A stretch of 44,721 nt of DNA from Frankia sp. AgB1.9 (GCF_016786355.1 NZ_JADWYX010000069.1:3246-47966), one strand, 5' to 3'. Shown: positions 30,969 through 39,291, numbered from the stretch's first letter. Made by a program: numbers and translations. Notes: generated by a model not told the origin, from the letters alone.

Positions 30969-31526
30969 CTACCAGCGGATGGCGGGCTCGGAGTCCGGCA
31001 GGAGGGGCCGGGCGTAGGACAGGTCGTCGGTGTCCCAGGTGCCCTTGAGGAAGCCCTTGAATGCCCCAGAGTGCAGGAAGGACGCGTCGGCGGTGAAGGC
31101 CCACTCGATCGTGCAGCGCCGTAGCGCGATCTTCCAGACGCCGTCGCGGCGTTCCAGCCGGTCGAGGTAGCGGCCGCCCATGAAGGCCAGCGTCTTGTCA
31201 TCGCGGCCGACCATGGTGCCGATGACGTAGCTCTCCGCGTGCGCGACGTCGCCGTCGATCTCGCACGTGTGTGTCGTGACGTTGTGCAGATGGGCGGCGA
31301 ACACCATCGAATGCTGCTTGTTCGCCCACGGGCCGTAGGCGGCGCCGACGTTCGAGACCGGGCCGTGCTCGTCGATGCCGTCCTCGTGCAGGGCGCTCGT
31401 CATCAGGTCTGCGTCGTGGCGGTCGTGGCCGCGGGACTGCTTGTTGACGCAGTCGAGGATGTCCTGCCTGTCCTTGAGGTACCTGACCTCGCGCCGCAGG
31501 TCCTCGAGTTCGCTGTCGCTGCTCAT
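30969..31526 (-). CDS. SnoaL-like / NTF2-fold protein
   Basis: 185 residues. ATG 31526 has TAGGGAG just upstream. The N-terminal coiled helix (ELEDLRREVRYLKDRQDILDC) followed by RGHDRHDADLMTSALHEDG is the standard opening of the SnoaL_4-type NTF2-like proteins (VxxxxxRYxxALDRxDxxLxxxxF). THTCEIDGDVAHAESYVIG, FMGGRYLDRLERRDGVWKI and ALRRCTIEWAF complete the alpha+beta cone. Members act as small dehydratases, isomerases or ring-hydroxylating dioxygenase small-subunit-like proteins on hydrophobic substrates; the actual reaction here is unknown. It lies 50 nt downstream of the SDR gene and is the last gene of the operon. A second, shorter SnoaL-like gene is at 42154. Confidence 0.82.
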   Translation of the reverse strand: MSSDSELEDLRREVRYLKDRQDILDCVNKQSRGHDRHDADLMTSALHEDGIDEHGPVSNVGAAYGPWANKQHSMVFAAHLHNVTTHTCEIDGDVAHAESYVIGTMVGRDDKTLAFMGGRYLDRLERRDGVWKIALRRCTIEWAFTADASFLHSGAFKGFLKGTWDTDDLSYARPLLPDSEPAIRW

Positions 31527-31576
31527 ACTGCTCCCTAAGCTGTGGGCGATGTGATTCGACTGGCCGGCTGGTTATG

Positions 31577-32344
31577 TCAGATGCCCGCGGGCCCTGGGCC
31601 GCCGTGAACGTAGAGCGACTGTCCGGAACAGAAACTCGCGGCATCCGACGCGAAGAACAGCACGGCGTTCGCGATCTCGTCGGGCTCACCGATGCGGCCC
31701 GAAGCATTCGTCTGCGCGATCAGCGCCGGGTCGATGCCCGCCCGGGCGAGGTCGTCGGTCAGACTGGCCGAGTTGATCGCGCCGACCACGACGTTGTTCA
31801 CCCGGATCCCCTTGCGGGTCCAGGCCGCGGCCATCGACGCCGTCAGGCTGTTCACGCCTGCCTTCGCGGCGCCGTAGGGGGCTGCCTGTGGCATGCCGAG
31901 CAGGCTCGCTCCCGAGGAGATGTTCACGACCGCCCCCTTACCTTGCGCCAGCATCGGGACGGAGGCGGCGCGCGTAAGGAACCACACCGAGCCGAGGTTG
32001 AGCGCCAGCATCTGGTGCCACTCGTCTTCGGACCAGCTTCTGATCGACTTGGTCGTACCGCCGCCGGCACAGTTGACGAGGACGTCCAGCCGGCCGAACT
32101 CGGCCAGGGTGGCATCGACAATCCGCTGGCACTCGCTGGCCTTGGTCACGTCCGCCGGCAGTGCCAGGGCACGCCGACCGAGCGCCTCGACCTCTTTGGC
32201 CGTCGACTCCAGGGGTTCCGGCCGCCGCGCCGTGAGCACGACATCGGCGCCGTATTCAGCCAGCGCCAGCGCGGACGCCCGCCCGATGCCGGTGCCGCCT
32301 CCTGTGATGACGGCGACCCGTCCCGTCTGCGAGAACCTGTCCAC
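31577..32344 (-). CDS. Short-chain dehydrogenase/reductase
   Basis: 255 residues from GTG 32344, preceded by GGAGGAGAA. Classical SDR: TGGGTGIG Rossmann motif (near 14-21), NCAG (near 88), catalytic Ser in NISSGAS, YGAAK as the Tyr-Lys pair, and the C-terminal VHGGPGPAGI in place of the common VDGG. It probably uses NAD(H) or NADP(H) on a hydroxyl or keto group of the P450 product. It lies 157 nt after the P450 gene and 50 nt before the SnoaL-like gene, and is probably cotranscribed with both. Confidence 0.9.
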   Translation of the reverse strand: MDRFSQTGRVAVITGGGTGIGRASALALAEYGADVVLTARRPEPLESTAKEVEALGRRALALPADVTKASECQRIVDATLAEFGRLDVLVNCAGGGTTKSIRSWSEDEWHQMLALNLGSVWFLTRAASVPMLAQGKGAVVNISSGASLLGMPQAAPYGAAKAGVNSLTASMAAAWTRKGIRVNNVVVGAINSASLTDDLARAGIDPALIAQTNASGRIGEPDEIANAVLFFASDAASFCSGQSLYVHGGPGPAGI

Positions 32345-32501
32345 AGAGCTTCTCCTCCATTCGATATCTTCGCGATCCGCGCCAGGGCGATCGTCGCCGC
32401 GCGCAGTATCCGAGACGGTGTGGCGGGCCGAAGCGGCCCGGCGGCTTCTTCAGCCGATCACGGCCGGGAGGGAGTCAACCCGGCCGGTTGTGGCGCCGGG
32501 C

Positions 32502-33692
32502 TCAGCCGACGACAGCCGGCATGCTGTCCCAGCCGCGCACGGTCGAGGCCGGCGACCGGACGGCACTGTCGAGATCGATCTCCCAGTCGGGCCAGCGGTT
32601 CAGGACCTCGTCCAGCGCGATGCGGGTCTCCAGCCGCGCGAGGGCAGCGCCGAGGCAGTAGTGCGCTCCCTGGCTGAAGGCAAGGTGTTTGTCGATGGCA
32701 CGGTGGATGTCGTAGTGGTCCGGGTCGTCGAAATGGCGGTCGTCGCGGTTGGCCGCGGACAACATCAGCAGGAGCCGGCTACCGGCCGGCACCGTCTGAC
32801 CGTGTAGGACGAGGTCCTCGTCGACGTAGCGGGCGACGTTCGGCGACGACGTCTCGAACCGCAGGAGCTCCTCGACGGCGTTGGGCATGAGCCCGCGGTC
32901 TCGGGCGATCTCCCGGCGTTGGTCGGGATGCTCACCGAGGACCTTCCCCATCCAGCCGAAGATCCTGCCCGTGGTGTCGACTCCGGCCGCCGCGATCACG
33001 GCGAGGAAGATCTGCAGCTCGTCGCGGTGCAGGCGCCGGGTGGTGCCGTCGACGTCGGTGAACTCGATGTTCAGCAGCTCGGTGATCAGGTCGTCGGACG
33101 GGTTTCTCTCTCGCCACTGCACGTAGTCGGCGAAGCCGTCGCCGGAGAAGTAGCTGTCCTTCTTCACAGCGAGCGGCTCGCCGGCGTTGTTGCGCAGTGA
33201 GCGGTGCGCCCGGTCTCGAACCGACGGCTGGTCGGAGTCGGGTATGCCCACGAGCATCCCGATGACCCGCATCGGCAGCTCCGCGCCGAGGTCGAGGAAG
33301 AAGTCGAACCGGTCACCGCCGACCAGCGGGTCGAGGCAGGCCTGGCAGAATGCCCGCACCCGGTCCTCCAACGACCGTATCCGCCGTGGCGTGAAGGCCC
33401 GGGAGACCAGGGCCCTGTGGACGGTGTGCAGGGGCGGATCCTCGTTGATGAAGATCCCTCTGGGCATCTTCGGATCGGCCTTGATGACCTCAAGGATGTT
33501 GCCTCGTCCGGAGAGCAGCCGCCGGTGGTCGCGCACGGCGGCCTCGACGTCGTCGAATCTGCTCAGCGCGAAGAAGTCGTGACGGTCGTTGTAGTACAGC
33601 GGTGCCTCGTCGCGTAGCCGACGATATACCGGATACGGATTCTTCGCGATCTCGGCGTCGTACGGGTCGAAGTACAGCTCGTCGCTCATCAT
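32502..33692 (-). CDS. Cytochrome P450 (first copy)
   Basis: 396 residues, soluble bacterial class I size. The start ATG 33692 overlaps the LLM stop (ATGA). I-helix oxygen-activation motif AAAGVDTTGR near 240, K-helix EELLR (ExxR) near 276, and heme loop FSQGAHYCLG near 343 with the Cys ligand. The loop reads FSQG instead of the usual FGxG. It shares long identical stretches with the P450 at 40386 (GIFINEDPPLHT, HRALVSR, GAELPMR, FGWMGKVL, EHPDQR) and ends STVRGWDSMPAVVG in parallel. No dedicated ferredoxin gene lies in the operon. It should hydroxylate or otherwise oxidise a hydrophobic compound. The CYP family cannot be assigned without a search. Confidence 0.94.
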   Translation of the reverse strand: MMSDELYFDPYDAEIAKNPYPVYRRLRDEAPLYYNDRHDFFALSRFDDVEAAVRDHRRLLSGRGNILEVIKADPKMPRGIFINEDPPLHTVHRALVSRAFTPRRIRSLEDRVRAFCQACLDPLVGGDRFDFFLDLGAELPMRVIGMLVGIPDSDQPSVRDRAHRSLRNNAGEPLAVKKDSYFSGDGFADYVQWRERNPSDDLITELLNIEFTDVDGTTRRLHRDELQIFLAVIAAAGVDTTGRIFGWMGKVLGEHPDQRREIARDRGLMPNAVEELLRFETSSPNVARYVDEDLVLHGQTVPAGSRLLLMLSAANRDDRHFDDPDHYDIHRAIDKHLAFSQGAHYCLGAALARLETRIALDEVLNRWPDWEIDLDSAVRSPASTVRGWDSMPAVVG

Positions 33693-34654
33693 TTTCCTCG
33701 CAGCCGCGCGACGATGGGCGCGAACATGTCCATGGCGTTCTGCGGCACGGTGACATAGCTGGTGCCGAAGGCCGCGCGATTGGCCTCCAGGCGCTCGGCC
33801 ATCTGGTCGAGTGTTCCAACCAGGACATTGGGATGCTCGGGCAGTACCTTCTCGTCCACGGAGATCCAGCCCGCGATGTCCGCATAGGCAGCCGCGGGCT
33901 TGGCAGTGACGACGGTGAAATAGGGCGAGCCCTCGATCTCGATGCCATGCAAGCGCTCGCCGGCCGCCTCCCGGACGACGGAGTAGCGATAGGCCGCCTC
34001 CTGGGCCGGAGTGCGGCCGGCGGCGTTCACCGGGTCGAACGGCACATTCGAGATGCTGACGATGTCCGCCTCGCGCGCCGCGAGCGAGAGGACGCGCCTG
34101 CGGTTTCCCCCGATCATCAGAGGCGGCCGCGGCTTCTGCACGGGCTGGGGGAGCCCCCGGTACCCGCTGACCTTCACGTGCTCCCCGACGAGCTCGATCG
34201 GCTCACCGGACCAGTGTTGATTCAGCAGGCCGATGACCTCCTCCAGCTTGTCGACGCGAACGCGGCCGGGGGCGAAAGGGATCCCGAGCGCCGCGTACTC
34301 GTTGAGCTGCAACCCGGCGCCGATGCCCAACTCCAGCCGGCCGTCGGAGAGGAGATCGATGGTCGCGGCCTCTTTCGCCAGCGCCGCGGGGACGTGGTAA
34401 TCGATGCAGAACACCCGGCAGCCGACCCGCAGCGTCAAGGTCACCGCCGCGGCCGCGGCCATCGCCGCGATGGGTGCCAGGTGCTGTGGCGGCATGCTGC
34501 AGGCCCGCGCGGCCGGGCCGGGCCCGAGATAGTGGTCGGCCACGAACAAGGTCGAATAGCCGAAGTCCTCGGTCTTGCGCGCCAGGTCGTACCACTCCCG
34601 CGCGGACGTCGCCCGTGTGGCCTGCACCGCGAAGCGGAACGGTCTCCCGGTCAT
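33689..34654 (-). CDS. LLM-class F420-dependent oxidoreductase
   Basis: 321 residues, luciferase-like TIM barrel resembling the TIGR03621-type actinobacterial F420 proteins. Marks are MTGRPFRFAVQATRATSARE at the start, LARKTEDFGYSTLFVADHY, LRVGCRVFCIDYHVPAALA, IDLLSDGRLELGIGAG, PPLMIGGNRRRVLSLAARE and the C-terminal VLVGTLDQMAERLEA. It is probably a hydride transfer or monooxygenase enzyme using F420H2; the substrate is unknown. The stop overlaps the P450 start by 4 nt, so the two proteins are translationally coupled and likely act on the same route. It lies 49 nt after the upstream SDR gene. Confidence 0.9.
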   Translation of the reverse strand: MTGRPFRFAVQATRATSAREWYDLARKTEDFGYSTLFVADHYLGPGPAARACSMPPQHLAPIAAMAAAAAVTLTLRVGCRVFCIDYHVPAALAKEAATIDLLSDGRLELGIGAGLQLNEYAALGIPFAPGRVRVDKLEEVIGLLNQHWSGEPIELVGEHVKVSGYRGLPQPVQKPRPPLMIGGNRRRVLSLAAREADIVSISNVPFDPVNAAGRTPAQEAAYRYSVVREAAGERLHGIEIEGSPYFTVVTAKPAAAYADIAGWISVDEKVLPEHPNVLVGTLDQMAERLEANRAAFGTSYVTVPQNAMDMFAPIVARLRGK

Positions 34655-34703
34655 CGACAGCCCGGCAGGCCGGCGTGGGTCGCGGCCTCGCTGGTCGGCC
34701 GGC

Positions 34704-35450
34704 TCACAGGACCGCGCCCCCGTTCGGCGCGATGATCTGGCCGGTGATGTACCCGGCTGCGTCCGAGCACAGGAAGGCTGCCGTGGCTCCGATGTCGTCG
34801 GGCGTGCCGACCCGGCCAGCCGGGATCATCCGCGCGATGACCTCGGTCTTCGGGATGTTCCGGTTGTTCTGAGCGACGCGCATGAGCGGGGTGTCCACGG
34901 CGAACGGCGGGATCGTGTTGGCGGTGATGCCCCGGGCGGCGAACTCGAGTGCCACGGCTTTCGTCAGGCCGATCACGCCGGCCTTTGACGCCGAGTAGTG
35001 GACTTGACGGGCCGTGCCCGTCTGCCCGGCCGCCGACGAGACGGTCACGATGCGTCCCCAACCGGCTTTCACCATGTCGGGAATCGCGGCCTGGACACAG
35101 TGAAAGGTGCCGGTCAGGTTGACCGCCAGGTACTTGCTCCACAGCTCGAGGATGATGTCCTCGAATGCGGTGAACCCTGATACCCCGGCGCTGGTGACGA
35201 GAACCTCGATGGCCCCCAGCTCTGTCCGTACCCGGTCGAACGCGGCGTCGACCGCGGCTCGGTCCGAGACGTCGGCCTCGAGGGACGTCGCCTGCGCGCC
35301 GATCTCCGTGCGCAGGCCGTCGGCCACCTCCTTCGCCGCGGCGCCGTTGAGGTCGAGCACCGCGACCCGACGTCCCGCGCGAGCGAGGTGCTGGCAGATG
35401 GCGACGCCAACCCCTGAGGCGCCGCCCGTCACGACAGCCACACGTGTCAT
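34704..35450 (-). CDS. Short-chain dehydrogenase/reductase (FabG-like)
   Basis: 248 residues from ATG 35450, preceded by AAAGGAA at a spacing of about 9 nt. TGGASGVG Rossmann motif, DVSD, TSAG at the NNAG position, SSAAG for the catalytic Ser, YSASK for Tyr-Lys, and the C-terminal ITGQIIAPNGG. It is close in style to 3-ketoacyl-ACP reductase and 3-hydroxyacyl-CoA dehydrogenase-like SDRs. It is the first gene of the operon SDR-LLM-P450-SDR-SnoaL, whose probable control site is the palindrome at 35524, 74 bp before the ATG. The substrate is unknown. Confidence 0.9.
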   Translation of the reverse strand: MTRVAVVTGGASGVGVAICQHLARAGRRVAVLDLNGAAAKEVADGLRTEIGAQATSLEADVSDRAAVDAAFDRVRTELGAIEVLVTSAGVSGFTAFEDIILELWSKYLAVNLTGTFHCVQAAIPDMVKAGWGRIVTVSSAAGQTGTARQVHYSASKAGVIGLTKAVALEFAARGITANTIPPFAVDTPLMRVAQNNRNIPKTEVIARMIPAGRVGTPDDIGATAAFLCSDAAGYITGQIIAPNGGAVL

Positions 35451-35523
35451 TTCGCTTGTTCCTTTCTCGACCGGCGCCATGCCGACCTCTGGGTACACAG
35501 GCGGCCAGGCGGCACACCATCTG

Positions 35524-35539
35524 CCATACGAACGTAAAG
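35524..35539. promoter_or_regulatory. Palindromic operator-like site 4
   Basis: CCATACGAACGTAAAG is a 16-bp member of the palindrome family, with the core TACGAACGTA intact. It lies 74 bp upstream of the first ATG of the SDR-LLM-P450-SDR-SnoaL operon, a normal promoter distance. Confidence 0.65.
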
Positions 35540-35715
35540 CATAGGTCTCCGGCATTCACCTGTTGGCTGGCGTGGCCCAAGCGCGCGCTGGGCCGCAGCG
35601 TCCTCGGCGACCAGGCCGCGACCTTCAGGCCAACGTCGGTGTCCCCAGTCGGGGCAAGCCGGAGGCCGCCTCCGGCACCGACTCGCGGCGGGCGCGGCCT
35701 CGTCCGCGGGCGCCG

Positions 35716-36762
35716 TCAGGTGAGCTTGGCCACCACCTGCGACAGCTGCGTCGTCGGCGCGATGCCAGGAGGCGCCGCGACCACGTAGGGGATGGCGTTG
35801 ACGGGACGGTGCGCGGTGTAGCGCCCCGACGCGCGCTCGTCCTTCTCGATCGGCATCGGCAGGTCGATCGACATGTCCACCGGGGTGTCGCCTTCGACCG
35901 TCAGACGCCAGCCATCGCCGCGCAGGTCCCAGGCGGGCTCGACGTCCGTCGTCACATACCAGTTGGACCGGAAGCGCATCAGTGGCTCACCGTTGCGCAG
36001 GCCTGTCACTGACACGCGCTGCGCACCGACGGACCCGGCCGGGATGGTCACGTCGCGCAGCTTGGTGTCCTGGCGGCACAGCGCGATCTCGGCCGACTCG
36101 ACGAAGCTGTCGACAGGCACGCCGAGCGCCGTGGCGATCAGGCTCAGCGAATGCTTGAAAACCTCGTCACGCGCGGCCACATCCCGCTTGGCGAACTCCT
36201 CAGGCGCATCCCCGAAATGCATGATCTGGACCAGCATTTCGGTGGAGCAGCCTTCGAGGCAGTTCGCGTACTCCTCGATCGCGAGGAAGTCGAGCCGGCG
36301 AACCAGCGAGGTGACGCAGATGGGCAGGGCCTCGGTGATGAAACCGGGGCTGGACCCGGTCGCGTGGATCGACGCGCCGCCCACTCGACAGGCCTCCTCG
36401 ACGGCCTCACGCAACGAGCGTTCCATGGCCTCGGGGTTGAAGAACTCGGCCCGCGTCGTGACGATATTGATGCCGTTTTTCAGGAGCCGGCACACGTCGG
36501 CGGCGTCGGTACTCTCAGGCATGTACAGGACGCAGTCCGGCCGCAATGCGAGAATCGCCTCGACGTCGCGCGTCGCCGTGACGCCGACGGGCGGCAGGCC
36601 ACATAACTCGCCTGCGTCCCTGCCGTCCTTGGCCGCCGAATAGACGCGCGCGCCCACGAGTTCCAGGTCGGGATGCTCGATGACCGCGCGCATGGCGAAG
36701 GCACCCACGGTCCCGGTCGCCCACTGCACTACCCGAATCGGTCGACGCGTCTTGGTCGTCAT
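35716..36762 (-). CDS. NAD(P)-binding dehydrogenase with DapB-like N-terminus
   Basis: 348 residues. ATG 36762 has GGAGAG 4 nt upstream. The N-terminus IRVVQWATGTVGAFAMRAVI (9-28) is the Rossmann motif of the dihydrodipicolinate-reductase-like family that includes 2,4-diaminopentanoate dehydrogenase, followed by HPDLELVGARVYSAAKDG and DCVLYMPES. GINIVTTRAEFFNPEAMERS and HATGSSPGFITEALP are typical of the large actinobacterial group annotated as dihydrodipicolinate reductase N-terminal domain proteins. They are common in catabolic clusters, but their reactions are mostly undetermined. It is not a lysine-pathway DapB (length, and no DapB C-domain signature). It has its own 340-bp upstream region with a palindrome-family site at 36934. 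Confidence 0.85.
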   Translation of the reverse strand: MTTKTRRPIRVVQWATGTVGAFAMRAVIEHPDLELVGARVYSAAKDGRDAGELCGLPPVGVTATRDVEAILALRPDCVLYMPESTDAADVCRLLKNGINIVTTRAEFFNPEAMERSLREAVEEACRVGGASIHATGSSPGFITEALPICVTSLVRRLDFLAIEEYANCLEGCSTEMLVQIMHFGDAPEEFAKRDVAARDEVFKHSLSLIATALGVPVDSFVESAEIALCRQDTKLRDVTIPAGSVGAQRVSVTGLRNGEPLMRFRSNWYVTTDVEPAWDLRGDGWRLTVEGDTPVDMSIDLPMPIEKDERASGRYTAHRPVNAIPYVVAAPPGIAPTTQLSQVVAKLT

Positions 36763-37104
36763 GTCGCTCTCCGTCCTCGTTTCTTCGGCTCAGCCTCGAA
36801 CCGCGGGCGACGGGAGATCTGGCTCCGCGCCGAGGCGCAAGGTTCTTCCTGCTTCGCTCCGGACCAGGCCGGGCGCTCAGGAGCGGCCGCGGCACCAGGC
36901 CGTCCGAGCCCGCCGAGCCTGTATACCACGATGCAATACGCCTGTATAGCAGACTGTTTGTGCGCCGCGTGCACCGCGCCCCTCGCCGCCCCGACCTGGG
37001 GCGACGAGGTGGATGCCGTTGGACCGGTGAACGGCCGGTCGAGCCGGGCTCGGACGGACCGCCCGAACCCGACGGTCAACCGGCCATTCACCGGCGCTCG
37101 TGCG
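36763..37104. promoter_or_regulatory. Upstream region of the DapB-like gene with operator-like sites
   Basis: 342 bp without a gene. CAATACGCCTGTATAG at 36934-36949 is a palindrome-family member. CTGTATACCACGATGC at 36919-36934 may be a degenerate partner (left half good, right half poor). The lower GC around 36920-36960 stands out from the flanks and suggests a promoter. Confidence 0.5.
36934..36949. promoter_or_regulatory. Palindromic operator-like site 5
   Basis: CAATACGCCTGTATAG is an imperfect palindrome of the 16-bp family, about 170 bp upstream of the DapB-like gene start. Confidence 0.55.
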
Positions 37105-38349
37105 TCAGGACGTGGGGAGCTTAATCTTGCTATCGGTCAGTTTCCCGCAGATCGGCGTTGCGTTCTTGACCGGCTTGAGCTCGGTCCCGACGAACTGGGC
37201 GAAGAAGAGGCAGTCGCCGCCGGTGACCGCATCCTGGCTGACGTCGTACGTGTGATCGCCGAGGAGGCCAAGCCCGTTCCAGTCGTGTATTCCCTGTAGT
37301 GCGGTGGTCAACGACGCCCTGGTGATGTCTGGGCCCGCCGCCAGTGCCGCGCGCACGACCAGGCCCGCGCTCAGGTAGCCGTTGTACTGAGCTGATGTCG
37401 GCTCGTCGCCGCTGCCAGCGGACCTGAGGTCGGCCTGGAACTGCTTGGTGGCGGCCGTCCGCAGCTCGACCGGCTCGTAGCCGAGCATGAAGTAGGCGCC
37501 CTGTGCGTCGGCCTTCGCGGCGGCACCGGCTTCGGTGATGTCTGAGCCGTATCCAGTCGGCAGAAGAGCTGCCTTGATCTTGACGCCCTGGTCGCGCAGC
37601 CCACTGAGCAGTGAGAAGATCGTGTCGGGGTCGACGGTCGCGAACAACGCATCGATGCCGGCGTTCTTCATCGCCAGCACGGTCGGGCCGACATCGGTGC
37701 TGCCGAAGGGGAACTGGACGTTCGTGTAGCCGACCTTGAGGCCCGCCAGGCTCGCCGACTTGCCGCTCTCCAGCGCGTTACTCTGGGACTGTGGGGAGAC
37801 GGAATATCCGATCACCCCGACGTTCGTCGCACCCGTTAGCTTGAAGAAGTCGCCCATCGTCGTCGTGACTTCATCGTTCAAGACCGGCCCGTTGATCGAG
37901 AACATGTTCGGCAGCGTGAACCACTCGTGGCCGTCCTCGGGGAACCCGACGACGGGGACCTTCTGGGTGCTGAGATAGTTGGCGGCCGCAAAAAAGACGG
38001 CCGAGTTCCCGATGACCACGTCGACCTTGTCCTGCGTCACCAGCTTCTGTGCTGCCGTGAGCGCGGTGGTCGGGTTCGTGCCCGTGTCACCGACAACGTA
38101 CTTGAGATTGTATCCCGCCCGCTGGGCGTAATAGGTTCCCGCCTTGACGCCCCCGACGACGGTCTTGTTCCCGGATGCGGCCGGGCCAGTCATGTCCGCT
38201 AAGACCCCGACCGTGATGGTTCCTTTGCTCGAAGGACCGCTGGAGGCGCCGCCAGCGTGTCCGCTCGAGCCGCCGCCGCAGGCGGCAACCACAGCCATCG
38301 CGGCGGCGACGCCGGCTGCTAGAAGAGCTCTCGTCTTCCGGTTTCCCAT
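37105..38349 (-). CDS. ABC transporter substrate-binding lipoprotein (branched-chain amino-acid type)
   Basis: 414 residues from ATG 38349, preceded by GGAGAG. The signal peptide is of lipoprotein type: MGNRKTRALL, a hydrophobic stretch, and lipobox VVAAC with Cys near 24, then a Gly/Ser-rich tether. The mature part is a LivJ/Leu-Ile-Val-binding periplasmic fold: GTITVGVLADMTGPAAS, DKVDVVIGNSAVFFAAANYL, GATNVGVIGYSVSPQSQS and AAGPDITRASLTTALQGI. In actinomycetes this family binds many ligands, including aromatic acids, amides and sterol-derived acids, so the ligand cannot be inferred. No permease or ATPase gene is in the window, so it is an orphan. Its placement among P450/SDR/LLM genes suggests that it captures the pathway substrate. 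Confidence 0.92.
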   Translation of the reverse strand: MGNRKTRALLAAGVAAAMAVVAACGGGSSGHAGGASSGPSSKGTITVGVLADMTGPAASGNKTVVGGVKAGTYYAQRAGYNLKYVVGDTGTNPTTALTAAQKLVTQDKVDVVIGNSAVFFAAANYLSTQKVPVVGFPEDGHEWFTLPNMFSINGPVLNDEVTTTMGDFFKLTGATNVGVIGYSVSPQSQSNALESGKSASLAGLKVGYTNVQFPFGSTDVGPTVLAMKNAGIDALFATVDPDTIFSLLSGLRDQGVKIKAALLPTGYGSDITEAGAAAKADAQGAYFMLGYEPVELRTAATKQFQADLRSAGSGDEPTSAQYNGYLSAGLVVRAALAAGPDITRASLTTALQGIHDWNGLGLLGDHTYDVSQDAVTGGDCLFFAQFVGTELKPVKNATPICGKLTDSKIKLPTS

Positions 38350-38815
38350 GGATTCTCTCCGGTAATGTTGGGTCGACGGCGGGTGCCGTCGGCGTAACTC
38401 GGGCGGATGCCGCCAAAATGGCGGCCGGCGCCGTTCAGAACGGGCAAATGGCCGAGTGGTGTCGCTCATCAACTCGGTACGGTGTGTCGCCTGACCTTCC
38501 TCGCCCGAAATCCAGGGCGAAAGCCGGCCGCGCGGCCGTGTCGGATGCGGTCGAAGGCTGGATCCCGACATCTTCGAGCGGGATGTGGCGCACAGGGCGC
38601 GGCAGCTCCTCGACAGCCCGGTGGGGCGGCCTCCAGCTGGCCGGGATGCGCGGCGAAGCTCCTACGCGGCCCGGCCCGGCGGCCGGCTGGCGACCTCGAT
38701 GCCGACGCTGCCGATAACTCCCCCTGTTCGGTCGGGTGTGGGCGCGAGTCGATCTCGGGGTCATGGAGGTCGTGGCCGGAGTCGCCTGCGTCCGCATCTG
38801 GCTCCCTCGACATCT

Positions 38816-38831
38816 CTATACGAACGTATGG
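38816..38831. promoter_or_regulatory. Palindromic operator-like site 6
   Basis: CTATACGAACGTATGG. It forms, with site 7, a larger perfect inverted repeat: 14-bp arms 38820-38833 and 38839-38852 around the 5-nt spacer ATTAC. The offset to site 7 is 23 bp, the same as in the pair before the second P450. Confidence 0.75.
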
Positions 38832-38838
38832 CATTACG

Positions 38839-38854
38839 CCATACGTTCGTACAG
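38839..38854. promoter_or_regulatory. Palindromic operator-like site 7
   Basis: CCATACGTTCGTACAG, identical in all 16 bases to the site at 41623. Together with site 6 it lies 213 bp before the stub/LLM start and ~470 bp before the substrate-binding protein start. Confidence 0.75.
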
Positions 38855-38958
38855 GCCTGACGCGTGCCCCGCCGATGAACCGACGCGGGGAGCGGGAGTC
38901 AGCGCGGCACCGTCCACTGTCAAGCGGGCACTTCCGTGCCGGCTAGGCCACGTGGCCC

Positions 38959-39004
38959 GGTGCCTGCCATGGCCCGCGGGGCCTCACGGGCCACGGCAGG
39001 CACC
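38959..39004. repeat. Long inverted repeat (stable hairpin)
   Basis: Arms 38959-38976 (GGTGCCTGCCATGGCCCG) and 38987-39004 (CGGGCCACGGCAGGCACC) pair over 18 bp with one A/C mismatch around a 10-nt loop. There is no T-run after it, so an intrinsic terminator is not obvious. It lies within the 5' leader expected for the stub-LLM transcript. Confidence 0.75.
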
Positions 39005-39050
39005 AGCCGGGTCCGCGCACCGGAGAGAGCCGGGTCCGCGCGCCGGAGAG
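39005..39050. repeat. 23-bp tandem direct repeat
   Basis: Two adjacent 23-bp copies, 39005-39027 and 39028-39050, differ at one base (A to G). Each ends CCGGAGAG, a Shine-Dalgarno-like core, and the second ends 16 nt before ATG 39067. The first copy starts on the base after the hairpin's right arm. Confidence 0.75.
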
Positions 39051-39066
39051 AGACAGAGGGACAGCC

Positions 39067-39291
39067 ATGAACAACGACTTGATCCTGATCAGCATCGGTG
39101 ACCCCGTCATCGAGCCACCGGACATGTTCGCGGGTCGACCGTCCGCCAAGGGCGCCGCTGACGCGCCGCGCATCGAGCGCCTGGACAGCGGTGCCGACGT
39201 GTGGAGACTCCGCCACACCATGATCCCCGAGGGCGCGCGCAACGCCGTGGCCCCTTCGTCCCGCGAGTACTGCATGAGGAGTTGTTCATGA
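39067..39291 (+). pseudogene. N-terminal stub of an amidohydrolase-2 family gene
   Basis: 74 codons. ATG 39067 follows a GAGGG-rich site. The reading ISIGDPVIEPPDMFAGR, RIERLDSGADVWR and NAVAPSSREY matches the first ~70 residues of TIM-barrel amidohydrolases (ACMSD-like), where the opening is SxDxHVIEPPDMF. Here the metal-binding His is Pro (GDPVIEP). The rest of the ~400-residue enzyme is missing: the frame stops at 39291, overlapping the LLM ATG as ATGA. The stub cannot be catalytic. It may survive because its ribosome site and stop couple translation into the LLM gene. Confidence 0.7.

Larger units (their letters stand above)
38350..39066. promoter_or_regulatory. Long divergent control region
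   Basis: 717 bp between the substrate-binding protein (minus) and the amidohydrolase stub/LLM genes (plus). No convincing gene. It holds the best operator pair of the window (38816-38854), a strong hairpin (38959-39004) and a 23-bp tandem repeat (39005-39050), each listed separately. Confidence 0.6.

Noticed and set aside
31893..32807. 304-codon plus-strand frame across the SDR/P450 junction
   Set aside because: Ser/Arg/Pro-rich shadow; the minus strand has complete SDR and P450 motifs.
38959..39004. Hairpin as an intrinsic terminator of an upstream gene
   Set aside because: No plus-strand gene ends upstream of it and there is no T-tract after the stem.
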